DNA from: Notospermus geniculatus
Taxonomy: Eukaryota; Nemertea; Pilidiophora; Heteronemertea; Lineidae
Assembly: GCA_002633025.1 (NCBI GenBank)
Contig: NMRB01000369.1
Coordinates: 22,515-86,514 of the forward strand
DNA: 64,000 nucleotides
Reading direction: 5' to 3'
Shown here: positions 1 through 11,998 of the stretch, piece after piece
Numbering within the stretch: the first letter of the stretch is position 1
Layout of the letters: each line of letters begins with the position of its first letter
Notes under the pieces: model-generated
Seen by the model: only the letters and a program-made list of their open reading frames with translations
What the model was told of the DNA's origin: nothing
The model's database searches: none
Program-made: the position numbers and the translations under genes

Positions 1-940
1 GGCCCCGGAGTGGATATGTGACATAGGCTTTACGTCGGGTCGGTGGGATCAGTTGCGAGAGTTGATCTTCGGTTCGCATTGGGACAACATCGGCTTCAGG
101 AAAATGTCAGCTATCAATATTCGTTTCAATTCAATATCTGATACAGTCTTGTTACAGTGTTTGTTACGATCTTGTGCAGCAATACGGATACGTCGGTAGC
201 AGGCTGCATTGAATATTATCATCTCTTTTAATCCAATTTCCATTCGTTGTTCCATGTAGTTGCAACTAATAATGTTTTTGGGCCATTGTAATAGAAAAAT
301 TCCAAATATCAATCACTGGCAGCTGTGGGCACATTTCCGCTGCGAAACTAAATTCAACAACAAATATTACATATATTCACACTGTGTTGATATTATTTAT
401 ACGTTCGACCGTACAATACACTTCCATAGGCCTATGAGATGCAACATTTATTGGTCATTATTGCAAGGGATGGGCATGCACGGTACATAATCTTATTCAG
501 ACGTGGCTTGTTTTGACATACTTATTAAATTTCTCGTTCGTATCTCCAAATTTGGTTGCGACACCGTTAAGCAAATTTGTATGACTTATAAAAACAGAGC
601 TGCTTGCATTACACTGTGGCATAAACTGTTTAGAAAATACTTGCCGTGCCTCAGTACAAAGTACAAACGCCCGACGAATGTTTCTCTCATTTAATGAGAC
701 ACACCTTTCGAGCGAACTGGCGGCCATATTGGAAGATTGGTCGCTGGCCGCATTGTGTCTCACAGGTCGGCGCTAGGCGGCGCTGGATATGAACGCACCA
801 ACCTGTGTCCGCACGAGCCACATCACGCCGAATTCGGCGTGTTTCTAAATACTACGCAAGCCGAATCACAACTACAAATGGGTAATCACGTGATCTAATG
901 CGCCACGAAAGTAAACCCTAGGAAAATAGCGATATGAGGC
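1..940. other. Gene-free left edge
   Basis: I see no supported gene, RNA or complete repeat here. The short open frames have no recognisable domain and lie in AT-balanced, host-like sequence. It lies downstream (3' side) of the minus-strand protease-homologue gene. Confidence 0.5.
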
Positions 941-2279
941 TAAAGGCCTGAACACACTGACGCGATTTGCTTAGCGATCTGACGCGACGTGAAGTAGCGG
1001 CGATAATCGCCGAGAATGGTTCCTATTGATTTTCTTACAGGTGTTCACACTAGAGCGATGCTACAAAATTAGAGCGATTTCTCGTGCTTGGCCGTGCGCG
1101 CGACAAAAATCAGATTGCAAAAATAGCAATTGAAGCGTTTAATCGCTGCGTGTTATTAGGTATCTTGCAGCTAACCGACGTAACGGACGTAACGGACGAA
1201 ACGGTGACTTATAATAAATTACCCGCCCCTTTTCCACACGATTGGCTGTCCAATGACCAACAAAGTGGGCGAAACCATTTGTTTGATACCCCATTATTAC
1301 ATAGGGAAGGCAAATAGTCTTGCCGACAGGCATCAACCGTCATGCTTTGCGCGCCCCCGTGTGACAAATTAAGAAATGATGTTTGTTTTGGATCGGCATA
1401 CATGTAGCTTGGCAAAAATCGATACTCATGAAACAAAAGTTGCAATATTAAGAACGTTTCAAAATTTTACTCAATTAATTCCCTCCGCACAAAATCTCTT
1501 ATTCTGCGACGAAGTGCTTCATCAGTGAGCCATCATAAATATCTCGGAATATCTCTGGGCAGGCAAGTCTCCTCGGACATACGCAAGGACGCGATGGTAA
1601 TTATTCCGGTGAATGTGCCAGGCATTTCTGATGGCGTCTTTTTCAGGCTGTGTCATAGGCCGTCTTACTCTTCTCTCAGCCGTTTTGATGATGCAGCAAA
1701 CATATGAATAATATCTACATACGCTGACGATGGTCACAAAACATGTGACGTAATCTCCCTGGCACCCCTATCGAACTGATTGAGTAGAGCCATGCATGAA
1801 TTAGATCTTGGCCAATAGACTGACAGACCTTATTACATTATGCCGAAGGCGTGGTGACGAAAATCATTCTCCAAGCGTGGGGTAGATTGGCGGTAGGGGC
1901 ATTCATAGTGTAGTATTGTAGTGTAGAGACATTTCGTTGGAGAATATCATACTATACGTCGCCGCATAAGTAATTTTCGTCCGTTAGGTCGGTTAGCTGC
2001 AAGATACCTACTAGGTGATTTTGATTCAGGTACCATCATTTCGTACGGTGGTGAAGGTCTTTATCGTCGAAATCAGAATCTGAGTCCTGTGAAGACATGT
2101 CTCAAATGATCTGTGTACTTGGCCAAGTGTACTCTATGCGACCTACAAAATAGATCGCCAGAGATTACACGCTTCAGTGGGAACACGTTACCAAATTCGG
2201 CGCGCGGCGTCTTGTCGAAGTGGAATATCGCGGCGGTTTTTGCAAAGCGACAAATCGCGTCAGTGTGTTCAGGCCTTTA
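941..2279. mobile_element. TIR DNA element, ~1.3 kb, non-autonomous
   Basis: The two ends are perfect inverted repeats of about 29 bp, beginning TAAAGGCCTGAACACACTGA at 941 and its complement ending at 2279. No transposase frame is visible inside, so it is probably non-autonomous. A second TIR element (1157-2010) is nested within it. Superfamily is uncertain; a TWA-type (Harbinger-like) target is possible. Confidence 0.7.
1157..2010. mobile_element. Nested TIR element
   Basis: The ends are inverted repeats starting TAGGTATCTTGCAGCTAACC (1157) with the complement ending at 2010, extending about 33 bp with one or two mismatches. It lies wholly inside the 941-2279 element. No coding capacity is visible. 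Confidence 0.65.
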
Positions 2280-3096
2280 TTTCTTGCTGACTTTGCCAAT
2301 AATTGACTGATTTTTCAATTCTGATGAGAAATTGTCACAGACATGACATTGTTGAGAAGAAAATGATGATATTTCTGATATATGACCCCGGCAGCTAACT
2401 GTCACTGTGCTCCTGTGTGTGTAACGTTAGTCTGACGACGCACCGAACGCAGCTGTCAGTGGCTAACACGACATGTACAGCATATCTCACACAAAATAGG
2501 CCTATGTATGTCATATTCATGACGGATAATGTGATACCCACACGCGGAGACATCCTAGGGAGGCCTATTTGAGGAGATTCGGCAATTTATAAACTTGAAA
2601 ATGCAACAAGTAGTTCCAAAATTTCCCATGACGTGTTGCGCGCGCGGTGATAGGTCAGTGCGAGGTACGAGCGCTACCTGTCGTGACAATGCGGGGACCG
2701 AGATTTTTTGTACGAATAGAGGGTACCACCCAATGGCATTACTCCTTTCTGGCAAACTCAGGAAGGCGGGGCCTAATGACTGCCAATCATCAAGAAGAAC
2801 TGTTTACATTCTATTTATAGATTCTCCTCAATACAGATCTGTTAACATTACATAATAACAATTTGGAAGTGTGCCACTGCTGGCTGATTTAATGGGTTTA
2901 TAGAGGATTAAAGCTGGCCATGGTGGTTTGAATGGCGAAGTAATTGGAGCTTGTAGTGTGGTTTATAGAACAAGATGTGTGACTGAACATTGGGTTCATG
3001 TACAGCTCTACTGCGTAGTATTCAGCATAAGAAATTTGTGTGATCTTGACCCCTTCACACTATGAACCTACACATTTCGGTCTGGACTGGGCAATA
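2280..3096. other. Gene-free stretch
   Basis: No gene was recognised. Weakly matching short inverted ends near 2571 and 2831 are too imperfect to call an element. Confidence 0.4.
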
Positions 3097-3226
3097 GGGA
3101 GGTTGAGATCAGTGACTTATACGTAACGAATAGAATTCTGTGCAACGAGGACAAATTTTGTCGACATTTTATTTGACCCGTTTTCGTATAAAGGATCCAT
3201 GATGAAGTCGCTGATCTCAACCTCTC
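3097..3226. mobile_element. 130-bp MITE with TA target
   Basis: Inverted ends of about 22 bp (GAGGTTGAGATCAG core) are flanked on both sides by TA (3095-3096 and 3227-3228). This pattern fits a Tc1/mariner-type miniature element. It has no coding capacity. Confidence 0.6.
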
Positions 3227-3904
3227 TAAAACAGATCGAGACAGTTTGTCCCGGTGTGATAGGAATCAAAGTCCTGTCCTATTGTTCAGCGCGGGACCAT
3301 CACCATTGGGATATGACCTTAGCGGGCTATTGTTTGGCAGGCTTGCACTCGCATTCCTGGGACGTTGATTCCTGTCACACGAGCCATGACCCGACAATGG
3401 GGGAGTCATTATTTGAGTGTCCGCCACACAATAAAGCAGGCATTGGCATTCGGGAGACTTCTCAGACATTACACCTATACCGTACCAAATTAGCCCCAAG
3501 TTAGCACAATATGAAGGTACCCCCCCCCCAAGGAAAAAATCTGCCCAGAAAAAAGCCCCCTGTTGGTAAAGTAGGAAAAAAAACTGGAAATAAATCCACA
3601 GTTTGGTAGTAGGACATAATCACCCATCACTGAGGTAGAAGAGATCCTGATGAGATCCTTGCACTTTGGCAGGCAAGGAAGGCTAAATGGTACTCCAGAC
3701 CAGCCTTAGGTTTTGGTATTCTCATGTTGGCCTCTGTCTGATGATATTTTCATAGGCCTAGGCCCTAATTTTTTAGAAAACATTTTGGCTCAAGAATGCA
3801 GTTCCGAGTCACCGTTTTCTGACAGACACACGGATCGATATCACGATATCGATTAAAAGGCGACAAGAAAATAAAAGGAGGTGAAACTGATTGAAAAAAA
3901 GGAA

Positions 3905-3980
3905 CTGTCATGACGGGGCTCGAACCCGCGGCCTTCCGTTTGATAACCACACACGCTAACCACTCGGCCACCGGGGCTCA
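3905..3980 (-). repeat. tRNA-like sequence (SINE head or tRNA pseudogene)
   Basis: Read on the minus strand there are A-box-like (GTGGCCGAGTGGTTAG) and B-box-like (GGGTTCGAGCC) Pol III promoter words at tRNA spacing. The 5' and 3' ends do not pair as an acceptor stem, so a functional tRNA is unlikely. It is best read as a tRNA-derived SINE head or a decayed tRNA. Confidence 0.5.
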
Positions 3981-4033
3981 TGCTACGAAATGAGGTCCAC
4001 AAAGTAAGGCACAAAAATCGACACACCAAATGA

Positions 4034-4230
4034 TATAATACAAGAAGTCGTTTTCCAGAGGTTTACGCGAATTTTCGCCCCAAACGGGTCTTCATCAGGC
4101 CGGGCAATTCTTTGCAAAAACTTCAGAAAAGGCTTTTCTGAAGTTTTTGCAAAGAATTGTCCGGCCTGATGAAGACCCGTTTGAGTCGAAAATTCGCGTA
4201 AACCTCTGGAAAACGACTTCTTGTATTATA
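4034..4230. mobile_element. 197-bp near-perfect palindrome with hammerhead-like core
   Basis: The arms 4034-4131 and 4133-4230 are reverse complements with about three mismatches, so the whole unit can fold into one hairpin. Each arm carries CTGATGA, a short GC stem with GTTT loop, and GAAA (plus strand 4166-4191, minus strand 4098-4073). This resembles the conserved core of hammerhead ribozymes, which are known in Penelope-like elements and retrozymes. One extra A sits between CTGATGA and the stem, so activity is uncertain. Confidence 0.6.
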
Positions 4231-4950
4231 CATGTATCTAAGAGAGGGGAATCAACATGTACATGTACCTTGCTCAGAAAAGCATTGATAAAAAAAACTT
4301 TATCCTGGTAGTGGTTATAAAATAACGTTTTCATCAAGCATATTGAAAAAAAACCCCGGCATTGTGCGAGATGAAACCGCCTCATCTGGCATGTCTGGAA
4401 TGAAGCTTTCTGATTGGCTGTTTACAACGGTGTGAATAAGATCTGGTTTGGCGTTAATATTTGCACCGTGACGGTACGAATAGCCATTGCGATTTTAATC
4501 TCAATTGAATTCATCTCTGCATTTTTTCTCACTGCCACTCGTCAGAAAGCAAAGCATTGGGCATTTTCAGAACTGCAAGGGTTAATTCTCTAGCTTTTTT
4601 ATGTACGCAAGACGGTATGCTGGGGTCTGACTTCAGCCACACTTTCATTGAAGTCAGATTTTCTCTATGCTTGAAGCATTGAGAAAGGTCAAACTTCAGC
4701 TTTTCTTCAAGCTCAAATCCCACCCCAGCATAATGCCACAATTCTGCAAACCTGTATACAATATACCTCTGTGTATTGCCCCATACAGTCACACTAAGGA
4801 TTACTGCAAGAGTAATTACCCCCTGATCGCATTAACATTGCACAAGTCGCCACTACTACCACGACAAAAGGTTTCCTGAGGCTATTATTTGCTGTGAGCT
4901 ATTTTAAGACCTGTCATTCACTCCCTCACTTCCTTGCCTTAGGACCGCCC
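4231..4950. other. Gene-free stretch
   Basis: Nothing recognised on either strand beyond short unsupported open frames. Confidence 0.4.
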
Positions 4951-4959
4951 TAATTTTTT

Positions 4960-5400
4960 TGATTAGGCCAGAAAGGAGTAATGCCATAGGGTGGTACCAA
5001 GGTTAATATTCGTTCAATGTTAGAATATACATGTACCAGCAGCAGCGAAAGCCAATGACCATTTTTAGGCATGGCCGCCATATTTGATGTCTGATCCGGC
5101 CAAAATTTGTTGTCGACACAGAGAATACCCAGGTACATAACCACACCAGATTAGAACACTCCAGGTCAAATAAATACAAAACGTGCCACCCAACGGGAAA
5201 TTTCGAACTTTGACCCTGTGACCTCGAAAAGTACATGTATGTCAAATCAAAAACCCGTACGATATGGCATGTACCCTCATTAGATGTACCTATAATGAAA
5301 ATATGGGGAGTGTCCGATCAATGGTAAAGGCGAAATAGCACTTTAAAATTTCAATTTTGACCCCTGCTGGCGAAATGGACAACCAGATTTCCGAAAAAAA
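4960..5400 (+). repeat. Dispersed repeat family A, partial copy
   Basis: It contains the family words GGCCGCCATATTTGA and AACTTTGACC..TGTGACCT, and the run ending AAATCAAAAACCCG, that recur at 7.4-8.5, 12.7-13.5, 37.0-37.5, 52.7-53.2 and 56.0-56.5 kb. This copy lacks the (GACGACG)n tract and the terminal hairpin. Confidence 0.6.
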
Positions 5401-5884
5401 ATGGGGAGACCTAGCGTCTTCGTTTGGCGAACATCTCTGACCAACCTCATACTCCGCTTCTTACGGATAGGCACTAAGTTTCTCAGGCTCCGTCACTTGG
5501 ACACTATCTCTTGATGTGTCTCGATTGAAAGCCTGGGATTGAATAGGCCGGTAGTCTATCATGTTCTGGAGGTACTTCGAAGGGTGTTTGCACTTCTGCA
5601 GACCACCACACTGCGGCGCTTTGGTGTTTTTATTCATGCAGATCAGCTTTAAGGAAATTTTTGAGCCACAAACAGTTAACTAAATACTCACTGTATGTAA
5701 TTGCTCCAAATTAACGACTTTTCAGCGAGAACACCATATCGTTTAACATGTGCCAGAGTGCACAGCTAGCCGGACTGCGGGCTCATCAAAAGAGTGCAAG
5801 GCAACGACCGTTCACAATGACTACACGGCACACAGAGAACAGGAATAGCGGGCTTTTGTGAAACAGTGTCAGTCTGAAAACTTG

Positions 5885-6170
5885 GAGCCACGGTGGTGTA
5901 GTGGTGCGGGTCTCCGACTAGCGATCAGAGGGTCCCGGGTTCGAATCCCACTGGGCATGAGTCTTTGGGCAAGTCTCTTTACCTCACCGGCCTCTCTCAA
6001 CCCAGGTGTATAAACGGGTACCGGTCGGAACTGCTAAGATTGTAGCGCTGAATGAGCAGCTCATCTGAGTGCTACTGAAAGGTTTCAGAATAGACTGGGG
6101 TTAAAGTGTAGAGTCGGATGACTCATCTGCCGTTGTTAATCAGACTGTAAACCCAAACTAACTTTTCACG
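5885..6170 (+). mobile_element. tRNA-derived SINE
   Basis: The first ~75 bases look like a tRNA: an A box around GGTGTAGTGGTGCGGG and a B box GGGTTCGAATCCC. A tRNA-unrelated body follows, beginning GGGCAAGTCTCTTTACCTCA. There is no clean acceptor stem, which separates it from a working tRNA. The 3' end is approximate. Confidence 0.65.
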
Positions 6171-6267
6171 TAATCGCAGGGTACTTATGGACGCAGACTA
6201 CTCGAAGGGTACAATACTTATGGACGCCTCGTTTAAACCTGGGCCATTGAACCATCTTTTTTGAAGA

Positions 6268-6362
6268 TGGGGATTTGGCCTAGTGGTTTAAGGCGTGCTG
6301 CCCCTTAGTGCTGGCGATTGATGCCTTATGCGAGGGTCTGTGGGTTCGATTCTGGTAGGAAG
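6268..6362 (+). repeat. tRNA-like sequence with long variable region
   Basis: An A-box-like word (TTGGCCTAGTGGTTTAAGG) and a B-box-like word (GGGTTCGATTC) lie about 60 bases apart, as in Leu/Ser tRNAs. The terminal stem is poor. It is probably a SINE head or tRNA relic. Confidence 0.4.
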
Positions 6363-6369
6363 CAATGTC

Positions 6370-7397
6370 TTTCACCTTAGAAACCCGATTTCTATTTCAT
6401 ATTTTTCACGTAATCGCGTATCAATCAGTTCCTCAAACATCACGCTCAACTAGCGGATCCGGCCGTTGCTCGAGTCGCAAGCGCACTCAGATAGACAAAA
6501 TCGGCAACTTATCAGTCACGCCGAATTGTTTCCATTGTCCGAAAGCTAGCTGCCGCGGGTTGCTTCAAGACGCAATGTCGACCTGTGGGCACCTTAACAA
6601 GCTAAACATATGTCAGACAGCGTTTCGATCGTTCATTTTCCCCCTTTTCCATCAGTCTATAGACTAGGTTCTTCACGTGACGTCACAGCTCAAAATTTCC
6701 ACCATTTTGGCCGTCAAATGATGCAACGTCACAGCATCAACACAGCGTTCAGCACGCAGTTTAGACTGGAAGCCCGTCCTAAATCTTGTACGTAATGAAA
6801 TTAACAAATGTTAGGACGGGTAGTGGCCGTGCCATTCTCAAATGTGATTGGTCAGAGTGGCGCATGTGGCAGAAATCAGAACTACACTTTCGCGGGAGGA
6901 CTGAACAAATGACGTCATTGATTCCCCACAAAACACACCGAAATAAGGGTTTTTCTGTGCATGTCAACAACTGAATCGACATATGTGACCCGGCACGACA
7001 AAATGAGTCGGAATGCGCACATAAGAAGACCCAGCATGTCCAAGGTGACACCAACGGTTCGCTGATTTCAGGATTGTCTGCCCATTGTGAAATTTGACTT
7101 GGTCGATTTCTGTGGTTGCTGTCTGGTTCCACCTTCGGTCTTCTTCTGTGCGACTTCCGACTCATTTTGCTGTGTCCAGGTGTGAAGGGAAAGAGTGTCC
7201 TAGGAAAAACTGTCCGGGGAACAAAAGATCCTATTGTTACATTCTAATCTCTGACAATTGGTTTCTATACGCATGCCGCTTATTCCGTCATTCAACAATA
7301 GAAGTGGACACTTTTTACAGGGGGACACTTTTTACTGCTACACCTGGTCACATATTTTAGCCCTCACAGATTAGTAACTTCTATAATAACAGATAAT
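6370..7397. other. Gene-free stretch
   Basis: Two overlapping open frames on opposite strands near 6.78-7.16 kb have no domain, no splice context and host-like base use. I do not call them genes. Confidence 0.4.
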
Positions 7398-8471
7398 GAA
7401 ATGGTCCATGGACCATGTGCTCACTGGGTTGGACATAATAGTCTAATGACAGAGGGAGGTACATATCAGTTATGAGCAATCTGGGTCAAGTCATTCCCAG
7501 GTAGGACTTTGATGATTTTCGGGTTACGCCACCTGGCGGCCATATGATCTGATCGGCCATGTCTGATCGGGCTGGAACTTCACATGCACATAAAGGTCAT
7601 TGATAGCACATTGGAGCGCTTTGGGGCAAGTTGTTCCTGAGTTACAGCACTTTGATGATTTTCGGGTTACGCCACCTGGCGGCCATATTGGATGTCCGAT
7701 CGGGCCGAAACTTCACATGGACACAAAGGTCATCTGCAGGGGGCCACATAGCACATTGGAGCACTTTGGGTTAAGGTGTTCCTGAGTTACAGCACTTTGA
7801 TGATTTTTGGGTTACGCCACCTGGTGGCCATATTTGAAGTTAAATCAGGCGGAAATTTGAAATGCATGTAAAGGTCATCTAGATGGAGGTAAACGTCAAA
7901 TTTGAGCGCTCTGCGTCAAGCCGTTCCCGAGTAATAGCACTTACTTGATTTTCAGGTTACGCCACCTGGCGGCCATACTGGATGTCCAATCGGGCCGAAA
8001 CTTGGTATTTTTTAAGGTACCCTTCCAATGCATGTTTATGCAAGATATGAAGTCGCTCGGTGAAATAATGACAAACTGTGGCAGGTTCGTCACTTTTGTC
8101 GAACTTTGACCTCTGCGACCTTGAAAAGTAGGTCAAATCAAAAACCCGTTATATGTGTTATGTATCCTTATTAGCTACACCTCTGATAAAAATATGGAGA
8201 TGATCTAGTCATTAGTTCAGGAGTTATTGCACTTTTTGTGTTTTTGGTTTCCGCCACCTGGTGGCCAAACTGAGAGTCAAATGGGACCGAAACTTGGTGT
8301 CGTGGGTCATCTGACCTAGGGGTATATATGTACCAAGTTTCAGATCAATAGCTCCAGCGGTTACGAAACGTGCCCTGCTAACGGACAACGACGACGACGA
8401 CAGACGACGACGGACGACGACGGACGACGGACGCATCACCATTGTAATAGCTCACCCCAGTGAGCTAAAAA
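7398..8471 (+). repeat. Dispersed repeat family A, longest copy
   Basis: It starts GAAATGGTCCATGGACCATG and contains four tandem units of about 142-147 bp (starts near 7507, 7649, 7793 and 7940), each with a 'gattttcgggttacgccacc'-type core followed by GGCGGCCAT. A (GACGACG)n purine tract follows, then a short hairpin TAGCTCAC/GTGAGCTA and an A-run. The end structure recalls elements mobilised without terminal inverted repeats, but the class is not established. No protein is encoded. Confidence 0.7.
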
Positions 8472-9489
8472 CCTGGTTTGGGGGGAAAAAGCGAATGTTT
8501 GATCGAGTCAGTTTTCCCCATGCATCACTCTGTACAAAAATGTACAGAGGAATACCGTCGGTTAAATTTGTAAATTTGGGATTGTTCGGGCCTTAAAAAC
8601 CTACCTGCATCATCCGTTCATCCACGTGTGTTTCGATTATAATATCCATTCAGATTGTACAAGATAAAACCTCCTGGTTGAACGTGAATTCTTCCAAGTG
8701 ACGGTTGAAGCGAGGGCACGGATGATGTTTACAATAAACTGCAAACACACGTGCTCCGCGATGTACGCCTTCCCATTGGTTAACAGGTTCAGTGCATGAA
8801 TAATTAATTACTACCCTGGATTCCGGTCAATATGGCGGCCACGACTGGTCCTACCATTCAGCAAATTCAAAAGCGACACCATCGGTAGGACCAGGTACTA
8901 GTCTACACGCAGTTTTAACCTAGTCGGTTGTCATCGGCCTCTTTTTCAGCATGGACGATTCGCTTTGTTTTCAACACGGGTTTCACACCAGACCAACTAC
9001 TAATGCTCAGAAACTGTGAGAGGTAAAGTGATTTGTTGAGTTGTATGCTCCCATTGGTCACGTACGGGCCGCTAAACTTTTGAACCGAGAACAAGATGGC
9101 AGCCTCCAGGCTTCATTTCGACGGCCAATATGGCGGCCGTGTGACGTCAGTGAAGAATCTCTATTGCAGAGGAACATTGCAGAACGGCAAAGAAGGCAAA
9201 TCATTTTGCTACGAGTGTCCAACTGCCAAATGTAAATATTGTATAAACTATTTTAATGCTACATAAACATTTAAAAACGACGTTTCTCGTGTAGTTATAA
9301 TGTGACCAATGTTTTAGTCAGGAAAAATCTGAGTACCGCAATCTCCTATTGCCTTCGAAGGATTTCGTGTGAACTTCGATCTAAAGTGTTCTAAAATGAC
9401 CAGAGTTCTTGCAGTATCAGGGCAGTTTCTTTTTCAAGAAATTCCCTCCTCAACACGTCTCCCATTGGATAATACATGTAATTTCCTTT
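8472..9489. other. Gene-free stretch and probable 3' UTR of the protease homologue
   Basis: The portion nearest 9490 would be the 3' UTR of the minus-strand gene. An ATTAAA (minus strand, 9257-9252) is a candidate poly(A) signal about 235 bases after the stop codon. The rest contains nothing recognisable. Confidence 0.35.
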
Positions 9490-9602
9490 TTAATTTGCAT
9501 TTTCTATGGTCTGCTTGATCCAGTCCAAGTATTCTCTGACGTCCGTGTACCTGCCGAATTCTTGTCTCGGATCTGCACATCCAATTCCATTGGAGACAAT
9601 AC
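9490..9602 (-). CDS. Serine protease homologue, last coding exon
   Basis: Read on the minus strand, the exon follows an acceptor (polypyrimidine tract then TTTTAG at 9608-9603). It starts in phase with the upstream exon and ends at TAA (9492-9490). It encodes the C-terminal part of a trypsin-fold domain: GIVSNGIGCADP (Cys220 region), then FGRYTDV and YLDWIK, the usual terminal helix. Trp215 of the canonical SWG motif is Asn here, while Gly216 and Gly226 equivalents are kept. Five upstream exons were found on the same strand up to 62.4 kb. Assignment to the S1 (chymotrypsin) family is secure from conserved motifs; the biological role is unknown. Confidence 0.85.
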
Positions 9603-9603
9603 C

Positions 9604-10851
9604 TAAAACAGAAGGAATAGTCCCAAAATACACAACTTTCTCACCCAACCATCAGAAGCCATTTTAATACGAGTGCCCAAAAGATATTTTAGCATAGCCG
9701 GTGTTATTTACACAGCATGTTGGACCGTCAAGTCTTGCACAGGATTCCGATCCGGGACAACCCTTCCAGTCAATCATAATGAATGATCGTGATTCTACAA
9801 GCGGACTCAGTCAAGATTAGCGCGTGTTCGATTACTATAGAATGTATGGTTAAAAGTGTACCTATGTTTACGAAGTTTTTCCAGGGTATTTTTTTACTCA
9901 AAAAGAGATTGCAAGTAAAGGTATTCATCCCAAATACACAGCACCGTCATATTCACAATTACACAATAAGTACAGCGTGTAACTATAAACAGAAGCGTAC
10001 GGGACCGGCAAAGTTCCAAGAAAGTCCAAATGACTTTTTAAAAAGTGCGGCATGATCCTCCCAGCAGCATGACGTGACGGCGTCACAACACAGTAACCCG
10101 CACCGTGTAAAAGCGATCAATCCATCCTGAACCGAACCCGCCCGAGGAGGGTGGAGGTAGGTTTCCTCAACCAGCACCGTGCAAAAATGGCTAGTGTGCT
10201 ATGTGACTTCTATTCCACGACGTCATCCATACTGTTCTGTCAGACGCAGACAAATTCGCCAAATCAGCTGAGTGATGGATATTTAAATATGATACACGCG
10301 CACAAACTTTTTCTGGGGTACAGTCGAAAATCTGCCGAGTGGTACACTATTTATCTATTACATCTATAGCGCTGCGTTTCCCCGAGTAAGCGTCGGAGCC
10401 TTCTTGTTAGCTCTGACGTCAACACTCGCGCCTGGCCCAAGCGACCGACCCTCTGAGTCAGTTACTTCGGGAAAAGATGGCGGCGAAGCTGGTTCAGCAA
10501 ATGGAGAAAAAGGAAATGCATTGGAGCCATGACACTTTACTCGAGCCAAGCGCGAGCCCGTTCATTTACTGGGCTCTTGCAGACGCCATGACACTTTACT
10601 CTAACCAGGCCGGACATCGTTCGTTTACGCGGCCACACTAGTGCGCATTATCCACAATACGCGATATATCCGAGCTTCCCCAAACACGGCGCAAGTAATC
10701 GAACACGCTGCAGGATAATCGGAGAAACGAGAAATCTGGGCGTATTATAATTACAGTATTGTCCAGATCAGGATCTTTGCTGCTAGTACATGCAGTAATC
10801 ATTGCATGTACAAGGAGCAAATGTATCTAAGAGTTTTTCTCAGCTACGAAC
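9604..10851. other. Last intron of the protease homologue
   Basis: The intron runs from the donor GTTCGT (minus strand, starting at 10851) to the acceptor at 9604-9603. No repeat or RNA was recognised inside. Confidence 0.6.
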
Positions 10852-10956
10852 CTGTTTGGAACCATTTCGATTCATAGGCATCATCGTCTGGCACTTGAAT
10901 CATCAGAGGCCCCCCAGTCTCGCCCTTACAACTGTCTTTTATAACTGTGACATCAC
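10852..10956 (-). CDS. Serine protease homologue, exon with the Ser195 position (Thr)
   Basis: A minus-strand exon bounded by acceptor CGTATAG and donor GTTCGT, phase 1 on both sides. It encodes the nucleophile loop: DSCKGETGGPL in place of the family's DSCKGDSGGPL. Asp189 of a trypsin-like S1 pocket, Cys191 and the oxyanion Gly193 are kept, but Ser195 is Thr and Asp194 is Glu. Thr at 195 generally abolishes normal S1 catalysis. With the His57 and Asp102 replacements in upstream exons, this argues for a non-catalytic homologue. The frame is open and the splice sites canonical, so it does not look like a decayed pseudogene. Confidence 0.87.
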
Positions 10957-11283
10957 CTATACGAAAACAAAAAGCATCATAACAGGGCCATGTCGATTTA
11001 GAGGAATCAGAGGAATCGGAGAAATCAGAGGAATCCGGTCTGTAAAACAATCTGGATCAGTCTCCGTGCATTGCCGCTAGATGGCTTCAATCACCTTCAC
11101 TTATCATTGGCAATGACGCACACTTTCTAAATGAGTGTCCCGTTATTTCTCAAGGCACGATTTGGAACGGCCATAGGCCTAGGCGTACCTTTTCCGGGTA
11201 GCCGAAGACAATGCAAGAAGGAAGGCAGTAAAATGCCCAGCCATATACCAATACTATTATAGGCCTATTAGGGTTTTTTCACT

Positions 11284-11683
11284 TATGCCCGGTGTACACG
11301 ATCCCTCAAAGTTGGATGAAAAAAACTTGACCAAAAAGATTGATCGTCTACGGCGGGAAATTGGATGAAATATTTTTCGTCAATCAAAGATTGATGGAAT
11401 AGAGCCGGTCCTATTTTTGAATGACGAACTGATAAATTTGACCGTGTACGGCGGGCATGGATATTTATTGAATGATTAACCCTCCTGAATTAAAGTTTTC
11501 TGATTACGAATATTATTTTATGAATGGAGGTTATGCAATTGGATGGGTTTTGTAATGCGAGTTTGTGAAAAATTGGATGAAAATGATTGACCGTGTATGG
11601 CGGGGCCCAAAACATAAAAATTTGACCAAAATGATTGACAGAAAAGTTTGATGAAAATGATTGATCGTGTACACCGGCCATTA
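11284..11683. mobile_element. ~400-bp MITE
   Basis: The ends are inverted repeats reading TATGCCCGGTGTACACGATC and the complement of TAATGGCCGGTGTACACGATC. The interior repeats the word TTGAYCGTGTAYGGCGGG several times in both orientations. No coding capacity. Confidence 0.6.
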
Positions 11684-11998
11684 GCAGATAGACGCGAGCA
11701 AGGATCGTAGATTTGTATTGATATGTAGATTAAGCCTGTCAGTCATAGCGCCTGTTGTCTTCATCTGGCCAATAGGCTTGAGGCATTCATGCTGGCCATT
11801 GGCACTGATGCATACAACCGACGCGAAAAGGGTCTGCGTAGAGCTGTTACTGAATTAATGGGAGTGGTGGTATTGAATAGGGCTATGAATGGACTAAAAT
11901 TATCCCTGTATGCGCCAAGATGTTCACTCAATCCAGTCACTCCATGTTCACTCAATTCGCAGATTTGGTTATAAACGTGGATCGAGTAAAACGCTTTT

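Noticed and set aside
2571-2831. Possible MITE with TTGAGGAGA ends
   Set aside because: Only about 10 matching bases and no target duplication.
4095-4385. Open frame of ~96 codons on the minus strand
   Set aside because: It runs through the palindrome at 4034-4230; the frame is a by-product of the inverted repeat.
6779-7165. 128-codon minus-strand frame with an overlapping plus-strand frame
   Set aside because: No domain, no splice context and no homology pattern; length is within chance for this composition.
7398-8471. Helitron call for family A
   Set aside because: There is a hairpin near the 3' end, but no TC start, no CTRR end and no A|T insertion site could be shown.
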